The notes beneath the pieces were generated by a model that had not been told where the DNA came from, did not search any database, and was given only the letters and a program-made list of their open reading frames with translations. This document shows positions 1-7,930 of a DNA stretch of 64,000 nucleotides, one piece after another. The DNA is from a virus, in the IMG/VR virus record IMGVR_UViG_3300023179_000065, positions 20,467 to 84,466 of that record; one strand, given 5' to 3'. Numbering within the stretch: position 1 is the stretch's first letter; each line of letters starts with the position of its first letter. Both the position numbers and the translations under genes were made by a program.

Positions 1-1199
1 CTAAATTCTCTATTATATTCTGGCGGTAGAGTCTTACCATCACCTATTAAATGTCCAACACCTACTGTCCATAGGCCTAGAGAGTCTTTGTAAGGTCTAG
101 TTCTAACCCCTTCATGCTTCTTAATCATATCTTTGACGGCTTTAAAGCCGCCACCGGTAGAGGATTTAAAGCCTATAGACGCACCAGGTGTTATGCCAGT
201 GCCACTTCCTGCTACACTTTCTAAAGATGAACTAGTAGAAGGTCTTCCAGTTTGCATTGATGGCTGTGTACCACCCATACCAGACTCTTTAGACGACACA
301 GGGGAAGCCTTCTCTACCGGAGTAGCCCCTGGTGCCTGTGTAGTAGCCCCTTCCATGGAACTAGAAGAAGAAGTGCTAGTTGAAGTCTCTTGCGACGGTT
401 TAACTTCCTGTGTCTTTTCTCCTCCAGTAACTTCTTTTTCTACTCCTTTTTCATCTACTTCTTTTTCTTCAGTAACCTTCTCATCTTCTTCCTTTTCTTC
501 CTTTTCTTCTTTATCAGATTCATCTTTTACTAGAGCTTGACCTAGCTTAACAGCACCGTAACCTACAGCGGCAGCCACTGCAAGCTTACCGCCTTTGCCC
601 ATTCTACCTACACTCTTTATAAGCTTAACGGTAGTAGTAACGGCATCTAAAACACTCTTAAGTAGTTTTGCTCCAAAAAAGGTAGCTAATCCTACACCAA
701 CTACTTTTAGAGCAGTAGATAATCCGCTAAAGCCATTATCCTTATCGCCCGTTACCTCTGTGATACCCTCAGTAAAACCTTTAAGAATAGCTTTAATTCT
801 TTTCTTAGTATCTTCTGGTAGTAATGTATATAAAGCACCTGCTAATGCAGCAGCAACTACTGGATTAGTAAATAGCGACTTAAGTATACCAAAGAAGCCA
901 GGGCCTTCTTCTTTTACTGCAACCTTCTCTTTTTTATCTACTGTAGCCGGCTTAGCTTCCATAGCAGCCTCTTCCTTATCATATGCACTTTTTGACTCAT
1001 ACGATAAAAGATTAAGGAGTGATGTATGCATGTCTTTTACAACATTGTTTAATACGGATAATGACGAATTAACTTCACTCAGGTTGTCATTTATTTTTTC
1101 AACGTCTAGCGCAGCTAGCTTGTTATCTTCGGGCTGAGTAGTACCTAAGGTACTTTTCTGAACAATTGATTTCTTTAAAAGAGCTGGAATTTCTTTCAT
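1..1199 (-). CDS. Tape-measure/hub-like protein with C-terminal T4-type lysozyme domain (partial)
   Basis: Partial: the minus-strand frame opens with ATG at 1199, directly after the stop of the upstream gene (1200-1202), and runs off the window edge after 399 codons without a stop. Residues 1-95 are polar, about 95-190 hold hydrophobic helices (FFGILKSLF, VVAAALAGALYTLL, FFGAKLLKSVLDAV), about 200-330 are a Glu/Lys then Ser/Thr-rich linker, and from about 355 a glycoside hydrolase family 24 domain begins. Its KKHEG, PYKDSLG and WTVGVGH motifs place Glu363, Asp372 and Thr378 at the spacing of the T4 lysozyme triad Glu11-Asp20-Thr26. Inferred role: virion muramidase that opens peptidoglycan during DNA entry, carried by a tail-interior or hub protein. 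Gene 5, which carries this domain in T4, lacks it here. It resembles the preceding 608-residue protein (shared FGxKxLKxVxDA segment), so the two may be paralogues. Confidence 0.85.
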   Translation of the reverse strand, partial: MKEIPALLKKSIVQKSTLGTTQPEDNKLAALDVEKINDNLSEVNSSLSVLNNVVKDMHTSLLNLLSYESKSAYDKEEAAMEAKPATVDKKEKVAVKEEGPGFFGILKSLFTNPVVAAALAGALYTLLPEDTKKRIKAILKGFTEGITEVTGDKDNGFSGLSTALKVVGVGLATFFGAKLLKSVLDAVTTTVKLIKSVGRMGKGGKLAVAAAVGYGAVKLGQALVKDESDKEEKEEKEEDEKVTEEKEVDEKGVEKEVTGGEKTQEVKPSQETSTSTSSSSSMEGATTQAPGATPVEKASPVSSKESGMGGTQPSMQTGRPSTSSSLESVAGSGTGITPGASIGFKSSTGGGFKAVKDMIKKHEGVRTRPYKDSLGLWTVGVGHLIGDGKTLPPEYNREF

Positions 1200-3026
1200 T
1201 TAAAATCCTACGCTATCTGAAAAAACAGAAGGTGTTGAAAAGTTTTTAGGAGTTTCAGCAGGCATCATAGTTTTGTTAGTAGTATTATTCACAATAATAG
1301 GCGGTGACTGTCTATTATTTTGTTTTTTAGCAATAACGACCTGCTCTGAATTAATTTGAGTTTGCTGACCGGTGCGCGCCACTGGCTCCATTACAGCTGG
1401 AGCAGTACTAGAAGGCTCTGCTGTTTGTTCTGAAGTCTTGTTAGTAGCGCTTGTAGTAGGTGCAGAGGCTTGAGTACCGGCAGTAGCGGTTTGCTGCGAA
1501 GTACTAGCTTCAGGTTGCTCTGATACTGCTTTTTTACTAGCAGGAGGTTGAGAAGCAGATACTGGTGGTTTGCTTACCTCTTCTGTAGTAGAAGTTTGCT
1601 GCGAAGTACTAGCTTTTAGTTGTTCTGATGTATTTTTAATTGAGTTTATAGAGGGCGCAGAAGCTTGAGTGCTAGCAGCAGAAGTTTGTTGTTGTGTGTT
1701 TGTTTCAGGTTGCTCTGATACTGCTTTTTTACTAGCAGAAGGTTGAGAAGCAGATACTGGTGGTTTGCTTACCCCTTCTGCAGCATTGTCTTCCTTTTCT
1801 TCTTTAGGCTTACCTATAATGTCTTTTGCTTTATTAGCTAGCCAAGATGATATAATTTTCTTTTCTAAAAGAAAATCAATACCTTTAATAAGAACTCTTT
1901 TTACAGTGTTAAGATCGAAGAACCCTAATGTAACAGACTTAATAAAATTATCTGCAAAGAGCTTTCCTACTCTTTCTACACCACTCTCACCTTTCTCAGG
2001 ATCTGTAGTAAAGTAGTCGACTAAAGTATTGATGCCAGCATCTACTGCCGCACCTAAAAGATAACCTATACCGGTAACTGCGAGGCCAGTCTTAATTGCT
2101 CTTACTACTTTAAGTACACTCTTAAGACCACCAAACACCATCTGCTTAAACTTCATAGCTAGTGTCTTAAAATTAGTAAGCTCTTTAACCTTATTAAAAG
2201 TTTTAGTACTGTATTCTTTTAATAAATTAACTTTATTTTTAATTACATTAATATTCTTTTTTAAGACTCTGGTAAGCTCTATCTTTTTGTTATACTTTAT
2301 ATTCTTCTTTTCTAATCTTCTCTTAAGCTTATCATTTCTATTTTTTAATTTTTCTTTTTGCTTCTTTAAGTTTTCTTTCTCACCATCTATTTCTGGAACA
2401 GCAGATTTTTTAAGATCTGTTTCTGGAGTAACTGGTTTATTTTGATTGGCTTGAGATAGAATGCCAGTTACCTCAGCCAATCTCTTTATACTCATAAAAG
2501 CATCATAAACACCCTTAAGTATCTTAAATCCAAAATATACTTTTAAGATATCAAATAAGTGTTTAGTAATAAACTTAAGAGTCTTTAATACAGGCTCAGG
2601 CAATCCTAAATTTTCTATAATACCATCAAAAAACCCAGTTACTATTGCTCTAATTTTATCATTAAAAAGCAGTGCAAATAGGGCTGTAAATTTAAGTATA
2701 TCAAATCCTGCTTTCTTTAACTCAGGTTTAGAGAGGTTAGAAGCTTGAGGACCATTTACTTTTACAGCTGTTGCTTTTGTTGCCTGCTCACTCTTTTTAG
2801 AAAGCAAAAACTTATCTAAATCAGCTACTACTAACTGAGAACTGTCAACTAGCTCAGAGCTAACTGTCTTAGTCTTTTCAGAGGTATCAGTTAGTTTAGT
2901 AAGAGACGCTATAAATTTCTCTAAAGGAAATTTTCTAGTAAATCGACCAGTCTTAGTGCTTCTGAACGATGCAGAATTAAGATCTAGCTTCTCGTCTAGA
3001 TTTGGCTTAAACGGTAAAGATGACAT
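1200..3026 (-). CDS. Tape-measure-like tail protein (gp29 position)
   Basis: 608 residues. Hydrophobic segments lie near residues 108-140 (FDILKFTALFALLFNDKIRA) and 145-180 (FGFKILKGVYDAF). A long Lys/Glu/Asn-rich coiled coil follows at about 215-285, then a Gly/Ala-rich helix pair (TGIGYLLGAAVDAG) near 315. The last 180 residues are low-complexity Ser/Thr/Gln/Ala with a duplicated unit (SKPPVSASQP, ASKKAVSEQPE). Membrane-active helices, coiled coil, a length close to T4 gp29 (590 residues) and position just after the gp26/gp51-like chaperone frames all fit a tail-length tape measure. This is inferred from architecture and synteny, not from clear sequence identity. ATG at 3026 follows the preceding frame without a gap. 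A hub or ejection protein is the alternative. Confidence 0.6.
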   Translation of the reverse strand: MSSLPFKPNLDEKLDLNSASFRSTKTGRFTRKFPLEKFIASLTKLTDTSEKTKTVSSELVDSSQLVVADLDKFLLSKKSEQATKATAVKVNGPQASNLSKPELKKAGFDILKFTALFALLFNDKIRAIVTGFFDGIIENLGLPEPVLKTLKFITKHLFDILKVYFGFKILKGVYDAFMSIKRLAEVTGILSQANQNKPVTPETDLKKSAVPEIDGEKENLKKQKEKLKNRNDKLKRRLEKKNIKYNKKIELTRVLKKNINVIKNKVNLLKEYSTKTFNKVKELTNFKTLAMKFKQMVFGGLKSVLKVVRAIKTGLAVTGIGYLLGAAVDAGINTLVDYFTTDPEKGESGVERVGKLFADNFIKSVTLGFFDLNTVKRVLIKGIDFLLEKKIISSWLANKAKDIIGKPKEEKEDNAAEGVSKPPVSASQPSASKKAVSEQPETNTQQQTSAASTQASAPSINSIKNTSEQLKASTSQQTSTTEEVSKPPVSASQPPASKKAVSEQPEASTSQQTATAGTQASAPTTSATNKTSEQTAEPSSTAPAVMEPVARTGQQTQINSEQVVIAKKQNNRQSPPIIVNNTTNKTMMPAETPKNFSTPSVFSDSVGF

Positions 3027-3203
3027 TTAAGTGTTTAATCTTTTCTTTTCTTTTTCTAAGTAATCTAATAACATATCTACATAAAGATCTCTCTCAAATG
3101 GTATCATTTCTTCTATTTCTGCTATCGACCATTTATGGTGCTGAGTCAAACTAAAATTAAGTACGTAATAATTAGTGATGCTACTATGACTCAGCCCAAC
3201 GTA
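3027..3203 (-). CDS. gp51-like extension read by -1 frameshift from gp26
   Basis: A 58-codon open frame (YVGLSHSS to KKRLNT) fills the gap between gp26 and the tape-measure gene and ends directly before the latter's ATG. It includes HHKWSIAEIEEMIPFERDLY, the kind of short acidic helical motif seen in T4 gp51 (hub assembly) and in lambda-type tail-chaperone extensions. It has no ATG or GTG near its beginning; the first ATG falls well inside the conserved motif, and the frame is closed upstream by a TGA (3210-3212). It overlaps the end of gp26 in the -1 frame, exactly downstream of seven T residues. I therefore read it as the second half of a gp26-gp51 frameshift fusion of about 291 residues. 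A non-AUG start is the alternative. Confidence 0.65.
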   Translation of the reverse strand, partial: YVGLSHSSITNYYVLNFSLTQHHKWSIAEIEEMIPFERDLYVDMLLDYLEKEKKRLNT

Positions 3204-3901
3204 AAAAAATCATTTAATGAAGTAAGAGGTATTACCTTTTCCTTGCCTAAGCTATTCGTATATTTCACCTCATAGTAAAGCTTCGGCATAGTAGTAAGGA
3301 ACTCTTGAATCTTCTCAAATGTCTTTAGATCTAGATCAGATACAAACTCTAATACTTCATCGAAGCTATAATCAGAGGTTTTATAGACACCGTTTTCGTC
3401 GTAGATGCTTTCTACACAGTTTGCTATTACATTAAATACAGCTTCTGATTGTTCAGCATCGTCCATAGACAAAAGGGAAGTATCGACTGTAGGATATCTT
3501 AATATCATACCAGTGGTGCTATTAATTTCTACTTTGTTAGTATGGCCTTCGGTAGTCTTAATTTCTACTTCATCAAGATCTACTTGCACCTTGTACTTCT
3601 TATTGTCTTCTAAATCGCGATATGTTAATTCAATAACAGTACCTATTGACTTGCCTCTCAACTTTAAAAAGAAATATTCTAAATCAAAAGAGGCAAAATT
3701 ATCAATATCCACATTTTCTGTGACAATACAGTTATTAATAACTTGCTTAATAGAATTAACAATTTCAGCTGTATCTTTACCAGACTGAGCCATAAGAAGA
3801 AGCTTTTCTTCTTTTACTAAGAAAGGGCGGTATTTAATTACTTTGCTATTTGATGGTAAAGTCAATTCATAAATTGGTACTGATAACTTAGGTAAAGCCA
3901 T
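3191..3901 (-). CDS. 26: Baseplate hub / tail assembly protein gp26-like
   Basis: 236 residues, opening MALPKLSVPIYELTLPSNSK with PFLVKEEKLLLMA, characteristic of the T4 gp26 baseplate-hub family (Pfam T4_baseplate). In T4, gp26 takes part in hub assembly together with gp51. The gene lies between the gp54-like gene and the gp51-like frame, as in the T4 cluster 25-26-51-27-28-29-48-54. ATG at 3901 is preceded on the minus strand by AGGAG with good spacing; that ribosome site overlaps the upstream stop region. The C-terminus is coded across a seven-T run (LNDFFTLG), where a -1 slip would replace the last three residues by the gp51-like extension, as in lambda gpG/gpGT. Confidence 0.85.
   Translation of the reverse strand: MALPKLSVPIYELTLPSNSKVIKYRPFLVKEEKLLLMAQSGKDTAEIVNSIKQVINNCIVTENVDIDNFASFDLEYFFLKLRGKSIGTVIELTYRDLEDNKKYKVQVDLDEVEIKTTEGHTNKVEINSTTGMILRYPTVDTSLLSMDDAEQSEAVFNVIANCVESIYDENGVYKTSDYSFDEVLEFVSDLDLKTFEKIQEFLTTMPKLYYEVKYTNSLGKEKVIPLTSLNDFFTLG
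3203..3209 (-). promoter_or_regulatory. Candidate -1 ribosomal frameshift site T_TTT_TTT
   Basis: On the minus strand the gp26 frame reads GAT TTT TTT ACG. The last T of GAT plus two TTT codons makes a perfect X_XXY_YYZ heptamer. After a -1 slip the next codons are TAC GTT GGG CTG, entering the start-less gp51-like frame. The gp26 zero-frame stop follows only four codons later. A homopolymer sequencing error is the alternative, but it would also join the frames. Confidence 0.6.
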
Positions 3902-3910
3902 AATAATCTC

Positions 3911-4834
3911 CTAGAATAAACCTCTAAGACCGCCTGTAGCTATCTTAGCATTGTTCACAACGTTAATAATATCTGCAACCCCGGTAGGCTTTCTTAATGA
4001 AGCAAGCGTCTGAACCGCGGTGCCAACCTGTATAAGTTTTTGTAAATTGGAAATACTTGCACCTTGATTTTGCAAAGCTGAATTAATATTAATTCTATCT
4101 AGAGTCCAGTTAAAGAAGGTAAATGTAACTGGTATTCTCATAAAGCTATCATTTTCAGCCCAGCTAAGTTGGATATCCCCTAAAAAGATAGGATATGCAT
4201 CATGTAATCTACAAATGATAATTTCTTGGTCTACATCATTAATACAAGTTATAAAGACATCTACTGCATAGTCTTCCTTGTATTCTACTTCATATGCACC
4301 TAAACCATTATATCCGGACACTGTAGTATTGTTAGGTAAGGTATCATACTTTATAATACCGTTTAACCAGGTATAAAAATGGTTATATACTTTGCCAGTA
4401 TTATCTCCTATAAAGGAAAACGACTGGTCAGTAAATATAGGAGCATATGGCTTCTTTTCTGTAGGCCCTACTCCATATCTTCTTATTTCAGATGTAGCAA
4501 GAGACACTCCAGGAAGTGAAGTTGACTCGCACAACAAAGCTACAGTAGAATCAGTAATGATAGGAGAGTTGCCTGATGACGCACCTCTCATCATCTTAGG
4601 TACAGGTATACTAACATAGAATAGATTAGTTCTTGCTACTCCACCTAATCTATTAATAAGTGACCTAAAAGTTTCTACATTTCTAAGACTGTTATTATTT
4701 TGTGGTCTTCCATTTACAAAAGTATTTAAAGACTGTCTTAGAGATGGAGGTAGAAAATCTTGCAAAGCATTAGCTGTGCCTATTACATCTCTACCTTTTG
4801 AAATAGATTTACCGATTAAATCTGAAATAGCCAT
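3911..4834 (-). CDS. 54: Baseplate tail-tube initiator gp54-like
   Basis: 307 residues. The central part (about 65-265) has the tail-tube fold signature of the gp19/gp54/gp48 group: NLFYVSIPVPK, then LLCESTSLPGVSL, RRYGVGPTEKKPYAP, FSFIGDNTGKVYNHFYTWLN and a late segment YPIFLGDIQLSWAEND followed by RIPVTFTFFNWT. In T4, gp54 caps the hub on gp48 and starts tube polymerisation. Position in the minus-strand hub cluster and an N-terminal helical region longer than in a plain tube subunit favour gp54 over gp19. The start overlaps the preceding stop by one base (TAATG). Confidence 0.75.
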   Translation of the reverse strand: MAISDLIGKSISKGRDVIGTANALQDFLPPSLRQSLNTFVNGRPQNNNSLRNVETFRSLINRLGGVARTNLFYVSIPVPKMMRGASSGNSPIITDSTVALLCESTSLPGVSLATSEIRRYGVGPTEKKPYAPIFTDQSFSFIGDNTGKVYNHFYTWLNGIIKYDTLPNNTTVSGYNGLGAYEVEYKEDYAVDVFITCINDVDQEIIICRLHDAYPIFLGDIQLSWAENDSFMRIPVTFTFFNWTLDRININSALQNQGASISNLQKLIQVGTAVQTLASLRKPTGVADIINVVNNAKIATGGLRGLF

Positions 4835-5433
4835 TACCTGTTTTCTCTTATTGTTTGTTTGCTATCTTTGTATACTGTGTTTACCGATGCACCAACAAAC
4901 TTCTGTAAAGGTAAGAAAACTGCAATATCCCACTCGGCTGGTTCAATATATACAAATCTGGTCTTAACTTGTTTATTTAGATAGTGCTTTATACAAGGTT
5001 TGAAGTATCTAAACTTTGAAGCACTAGATAGAATTTTGTAAGACATTCTGATTCTAGTGCTTTCATCCATTTTATCATTATTAACTAGTGGATACAAGTT
5101 ATCTAATAGAACAGCTCTATATTGCAGAGGGAGATAATGGAAGTTAAGACCCAGAAAACCATCCGGGGTCTTTTCAAAAGGAAAGACTAGAGGATATATG
5201 TCATAGTATGGTAATGTATCTTTAGTTTTAGGATCATAGCCAAAAAGATAACATCTACCTGGTAAAACTTTAGTTCGATATCGATCTCTAGAGGAATTAA
5301 TTACTCTTTGAGTATTTTGACTTCTTGTTCTAGACGCTGCATCTCTTAGCCAATTTCTAGCTGTTTCAGCCTTTTCGTCTAATTTGCCTCTAGTAGCAGC
5401 ATCTTGCAGTATTTTATTAAAAACGCTTGTCAT
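4834..5433 (-). CDS. Conserved phage structural-type protein, unassigned (T4 gene 2 position)
   Basis: 199 residues with no family I can name with confidence. The N-terminal 50 residues are Arg/Lys/Asp-rich and helical (TRGKLDEKAETARNWLRDAA). The rest is aromatic-rich: GRCYLFGYDPKTKDTLPYYD, YPLVFPFEK, GLNFHYLPLQYRAVLLDNLY and FKPCIKHYLNKQVKTRFVYI. It sits directly downstream of gp4, overlapping by ATGA, which is where T4 has gene 2 (DNA end protector) beside gene 4. That makes a gp2-like head-DNA-end role possible, but it is shorter than T4 gp2 (274) and I see no decisive motif. Membership of the same operon as gp4 and gp54 makes it a virion or assembly protein. Confidence 0.6.
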   Translation of the reverse strand: MTSVFNKILQDAATRGKLDEKAETARNWLRDAASRTRSQNTQRVINSSRDRYRTKVLPGRCYLFGYDPKTKDTLPYYDIYPLVFPFEKTPDGFLGLNFHYLPLQYRAVLLDNLYPLVNNDKMDESTRIRMSYKILSSASKFRYFKPCIKHYLNKQVKTRFVYIEPAEWDIAVFLPLQKFVGASVNTVYKDSKQTIRENR

Positions 5434-5867
5434 TTTATTCCTAGTTCGTCCTCTGTAAGAACTTTAAACTGCCATTTTCTATCTTCACAGTATTCCATTG
5501 CTGCTTTCCATTTTGCACTATTAATGCCGTATGTAACTACTTCTCTTACATACCTTCTGGTAGGCTTTGCTTGTACTTTGGGCTCTATAGATTGCTTTTT
5601 AGGTTTTATTTCTACTACCACTGTTTCCGTAACGCCTTGCTTATTCAATTGCTTTACTAAAAAATCAGGATAGTATTTGTGAATTTTACCATCAATAGGG
5701 GAACGATAGGGGATACTAAACTCTTCACTTGCCCACTGAAGCACGTTCTTGTGCTCATCTAAATATCTCATAAACTTAAGCTCCCATAGGCTTCTATAAA
5801 TAATATTAGAAGGGTCGCCTAAGTACTTATTAGGATTCTTTGGTTTAAAATAACCTTTATAGCTCAT
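5430..5867 (-). CDS. 4: Head completion protein gp4
   Basis: 145 residues closely matching T4 gp4 (150 residues): SYKGYFKPKNPNKYLGDPSN, then IIYRSLWELKFMRYLDEH, WASEEFSIPYRSPIDGKIH, YYPDFLVK and VVVEIKPKK. The family has a PD-(D/E)xK-like nuclease core, with Glu in WELKF, Asp in YYPDF and the EIKPK motif as likely active-site positions. In T4 it finishes the packaged head before tail joining. It is the first gene of the leftward operon. Its ATG (5867) is only six bases from the divergent ATG of gp48, so its promoter must lie inside gp48 or be shared. Confidence 0.9.
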   Translation of the reverse strand: MSYKGYFKPKNPNKYLGDPSNIIYRSLWELKFMRYLDEHKNVLQWASEEFSIPYRSPIDGKIHKYYPDFLVKQLNKQGVTETVVVEIKPKKQSIEPKVQAKPTRRYVREVVTYGINSAKWKAAMEYCEDRKWQFKVLTEDELGIK

Positions 5868-5873
5868 CTATTT

Positions 5874-7058
5874 ATGGCCTTCGACTACAATAATTTTTCT
5901 AATAAAACATCCATTGCCAGTCAATCTTCCGTTTCTTATAACGGAGATGGCGGCAAGACGACATACTTTGGCCCTTCTAGTACCGGAGCTTCAACCGGGC
6001 TTTCTAATGTATTTAATAATTTAGCTTCAAAGTTAGGGCTGTCTGGATTCTCCTCTTCAGGGTCTGTAAGTGGTGCTTTTAGTAGCTACGGCTCTGGTAT
6101 AGTACCTCAACTTAAAGATAATCTAGGTGTGGCTTCTCCTATTAATTCCGACACACCAGAAAATTCTCCTAGCAAAACTAAATCGCCAGGAAGTCTACAA
6201 TATCCTAAAGATGTAGGTAAATACTTTATTACCTTTACCTTTAAAGATCGCTTCCAATCATCACCTATTGCACCTAGAAGATTAGTGCCTAGTGTAACTA
6301 TAACATTACCTATACCTGCTAATCTTCAAGAATCATTTAACATGTCGTACTCAGACAAGCAGCTAGGCATGCTAGGGGTACTAGAAGAAGCCGGTTTAAT
6401 GAATCAAGAGACTCTTAATAAGCTGTTTAACGGTTCAGCAGATCAAGCAGGCGCGGCAGCAAAGGATATTGGTAAAAAAGTGGCCGGTATAGCTACTGCA
6501 AGTGGTGGTGCAACTGCAGGATTATATGCAGTAAGACAAGCTGCTAGTACCCTAGGTTTAGAATCTGCAGGTGCTGCAATAGATAGAGTTACAGGAACGG
6601 TATTAAACCCATATCAAGAATTGCAGTTCGAAGGTGTATCTTTAAGAGAACATTCGTTTAGTTATACTTTCTCTCCTAATTCAAGAGCAGAAGCTGATTC
6701 ACTTAAGAAAATTATTCGTACATTTAAAGAGAGAATGCATCCAGAATTGAACGGTCTTCTTTTACAATTTCCAGACCAATGCAGTATAAAGCTATCATCT
6801 CCCTTTATCGATGAAGACTATTATTTTGTGCAGGACTGCTATTTAAAAGGCATGACAGTAAATTATGCGCCATCTGGTACTCCAGCATTTACTAAAAACG
6901 GTGAGCATCCAGCAGAAATATCAATTTCATTACAGTTTGGCGAAATCAAGCCATTGTCAAGAAATACCTTTACGAAACTAGGTAATAGAGGCGCACAAGG
7001 TATTATTAAAGCAGGTAATGATTTTATTAACAATGTCAATAAGCCGTCTAATAACTAA
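5874..7058 (+). CDS. 48: Baseplate tail-tube cap gp48
   Basis: 394 residues. After a Ser/Gly-rich N-terminus the conserved tube-cap core appears: DVGKYFITFTFKDRFQSS, VTITLPIPANLQESFNMSYS, and near residue 240 NPYQELQFEGVSLREHSFSY with RAEADSLKKIIRTFKERMHPE, characteristic of T4-like gp48. The protein sits on the gp27 hub and is followed by gp54 and the tube. A Gly/Ala-rich hydrophobic stretch (TASGGATAGLYAVRQAAS) lies between. It is the first gene of the long rightward array. There is no recognisable Shine-Dalgarno sequence before ATG 5874. Confidence 0.88.
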   Translation: MAFDYNNFSNKTSIASQSSVSYNGDGGKTTYFGPSSTGASTGLSNVFNNLASKLGLSGFSSSGSVSGAFSSYGSGIVPQLKDNLGVASPINSDTPENSPSKTKSPGSLQYPKDVGKYFITFTFKDRFQSSPIAPRRLVPSVTITLPIPANLQESFNMSYSDKQLGMLGVLEEAGLMNQETLNKLFNGSADQAGAAAKDIGKKVAGIATASGGATAGLYAVRQAASTLGLESAGAAIDRVTGTVLNPYQELQFEGVSLREHSFSYTFSPNSRAEADSLKKIIRTFKERMHPELNGLLLQFPDQCSIKLSSPFIDEDYYFVQDCYLKGMTVNYAPSGTPAFTKNGEHPAEISISLQFGEIKPLSRNTFTKLGNRGAQGIIKAGNDFINNVNKPSNN

Positions 7059-7930
7059 TGAATAATCTTTTTGAAAAATTTCCAGTTATTAATTATGCCA
7101 ACAACATAGGCATTAATCTTTTAACAAAGTTAAAATTTTCTGAGTCTTCTTTTAATAATTCGTCTTTATTTTATCCGTATACTATTAAAGAAGGTGAGAA
7201 GCCCGATCATGTAGCATTAAACTACTATGGTGATGCCAGATATGTCTGGGTTGTTTATATGTGTAATAAGACTGTAGATCCATATTATGAATGGCCTCTA
7301 GATTCTTCTACCTTCGAACAATACATTGTTAAAAAATATGGCAGCGTTGCCAACGCAATTAATAAAACAGCATTTTATAGAGTATCATATCAAGATGACG
7401 ATAGAATGCTAGCGACATCACAATTCGAAGACGAAGGTTTGTATCCCTCTGCAGTTAAGAAGTACTGGAGACCTGAAGTAAACGAACAAGGCACAACTAT
7501 GTTCTATGTTCGTAAAGAATTAAATTGGGCGGTAGAAACTAACAAAGTAATATCGATGGACACCGACAATACTATTAGTTTCAGTGTGGGCGAGATTATT
7601 AAACAATCAAACACACAAGGCATTTCAGCTACAGGTAGTATTAAAAATATTGTAAGCAACACAGTCTTTATAAACCATATAGAAGGTCAATTTTTTAACA
7701 CTAATAATACTATTAGTGTTATTACCGGTCAAGAGTCCGGTGCTACGGCAAATGTGCAAAGTATAACTTACGTTGCTAATACTATCAGCAACCTAGAAGC
7801 AGTATACTGGGAGCCAGTTAGCTTCTATACCTATGAAGATGAGTTAAATTCTAGTAGAAAATTTATTAAGCTTATTGATAAAGCTTATATCGACAATATC
7901 GAAAAAGAAATATCTGATCTAGTATCATGA
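7058..7930 (+). CDS. 53: Baseplate wedge protein gp53
   Basis: 290 residues. The N-terminal 100 match T4 gp53: FYPYTIKEGEKPDHVALNYY followed by GDARYVWVVYMCNKTVDPYY and EWPLDSSTFEQYIVKKYGS. T4 gp53 has a LysM-like fold and clamps adjacent wedges in the final step of wedge assembly. The C-terminal part (from about 165) is longer than in T4 gp53 and holds a Ser/Thr/Asn-rich beta segment (GEIIKQSNTQGISATGSIKN). The start shares a base with the gp48 stop (TAATG). Confidence 0.85.
   Translation: MNNLFEKFPVINYANNIGINLLTKLKFSESSFNNSSLFYPYTIKEGEKPDHVALNYYGDARYVWVVYMCNKTVDPYYEWPLDSSTFEQYIVKKYGSVANAINKTAFYRVSYQDDDRMLATSQFEDEGLYPSAVKKYWRPEVNEQGTTMFYVRKELNWAVETNKVISMDTDNTISFSVGEIIKQSNTQGISATGSIKNIVSNTVFINHIEGQFFNTNNTISVITGQESGATANVQSITYVANTISNLEAVYWEPVSFYTYEDELNSSRKFIKLIDKAYIDNIEKEISDLVS

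Noticed and set aside
133-1137. Plus-strand open frames at 133-540 and 595-1137
   Set aside because: Antisense to the lysozyme-bearing gene, whose minus-strand frame is continuous over 1-1199 and carries recognisable catalytic motifs.
5868-5875. CATAAATA on the minus strand as promoter for gp4
   Set aside because: It ends one base before the gp4 ATG, so transcription would begin inside the gene.
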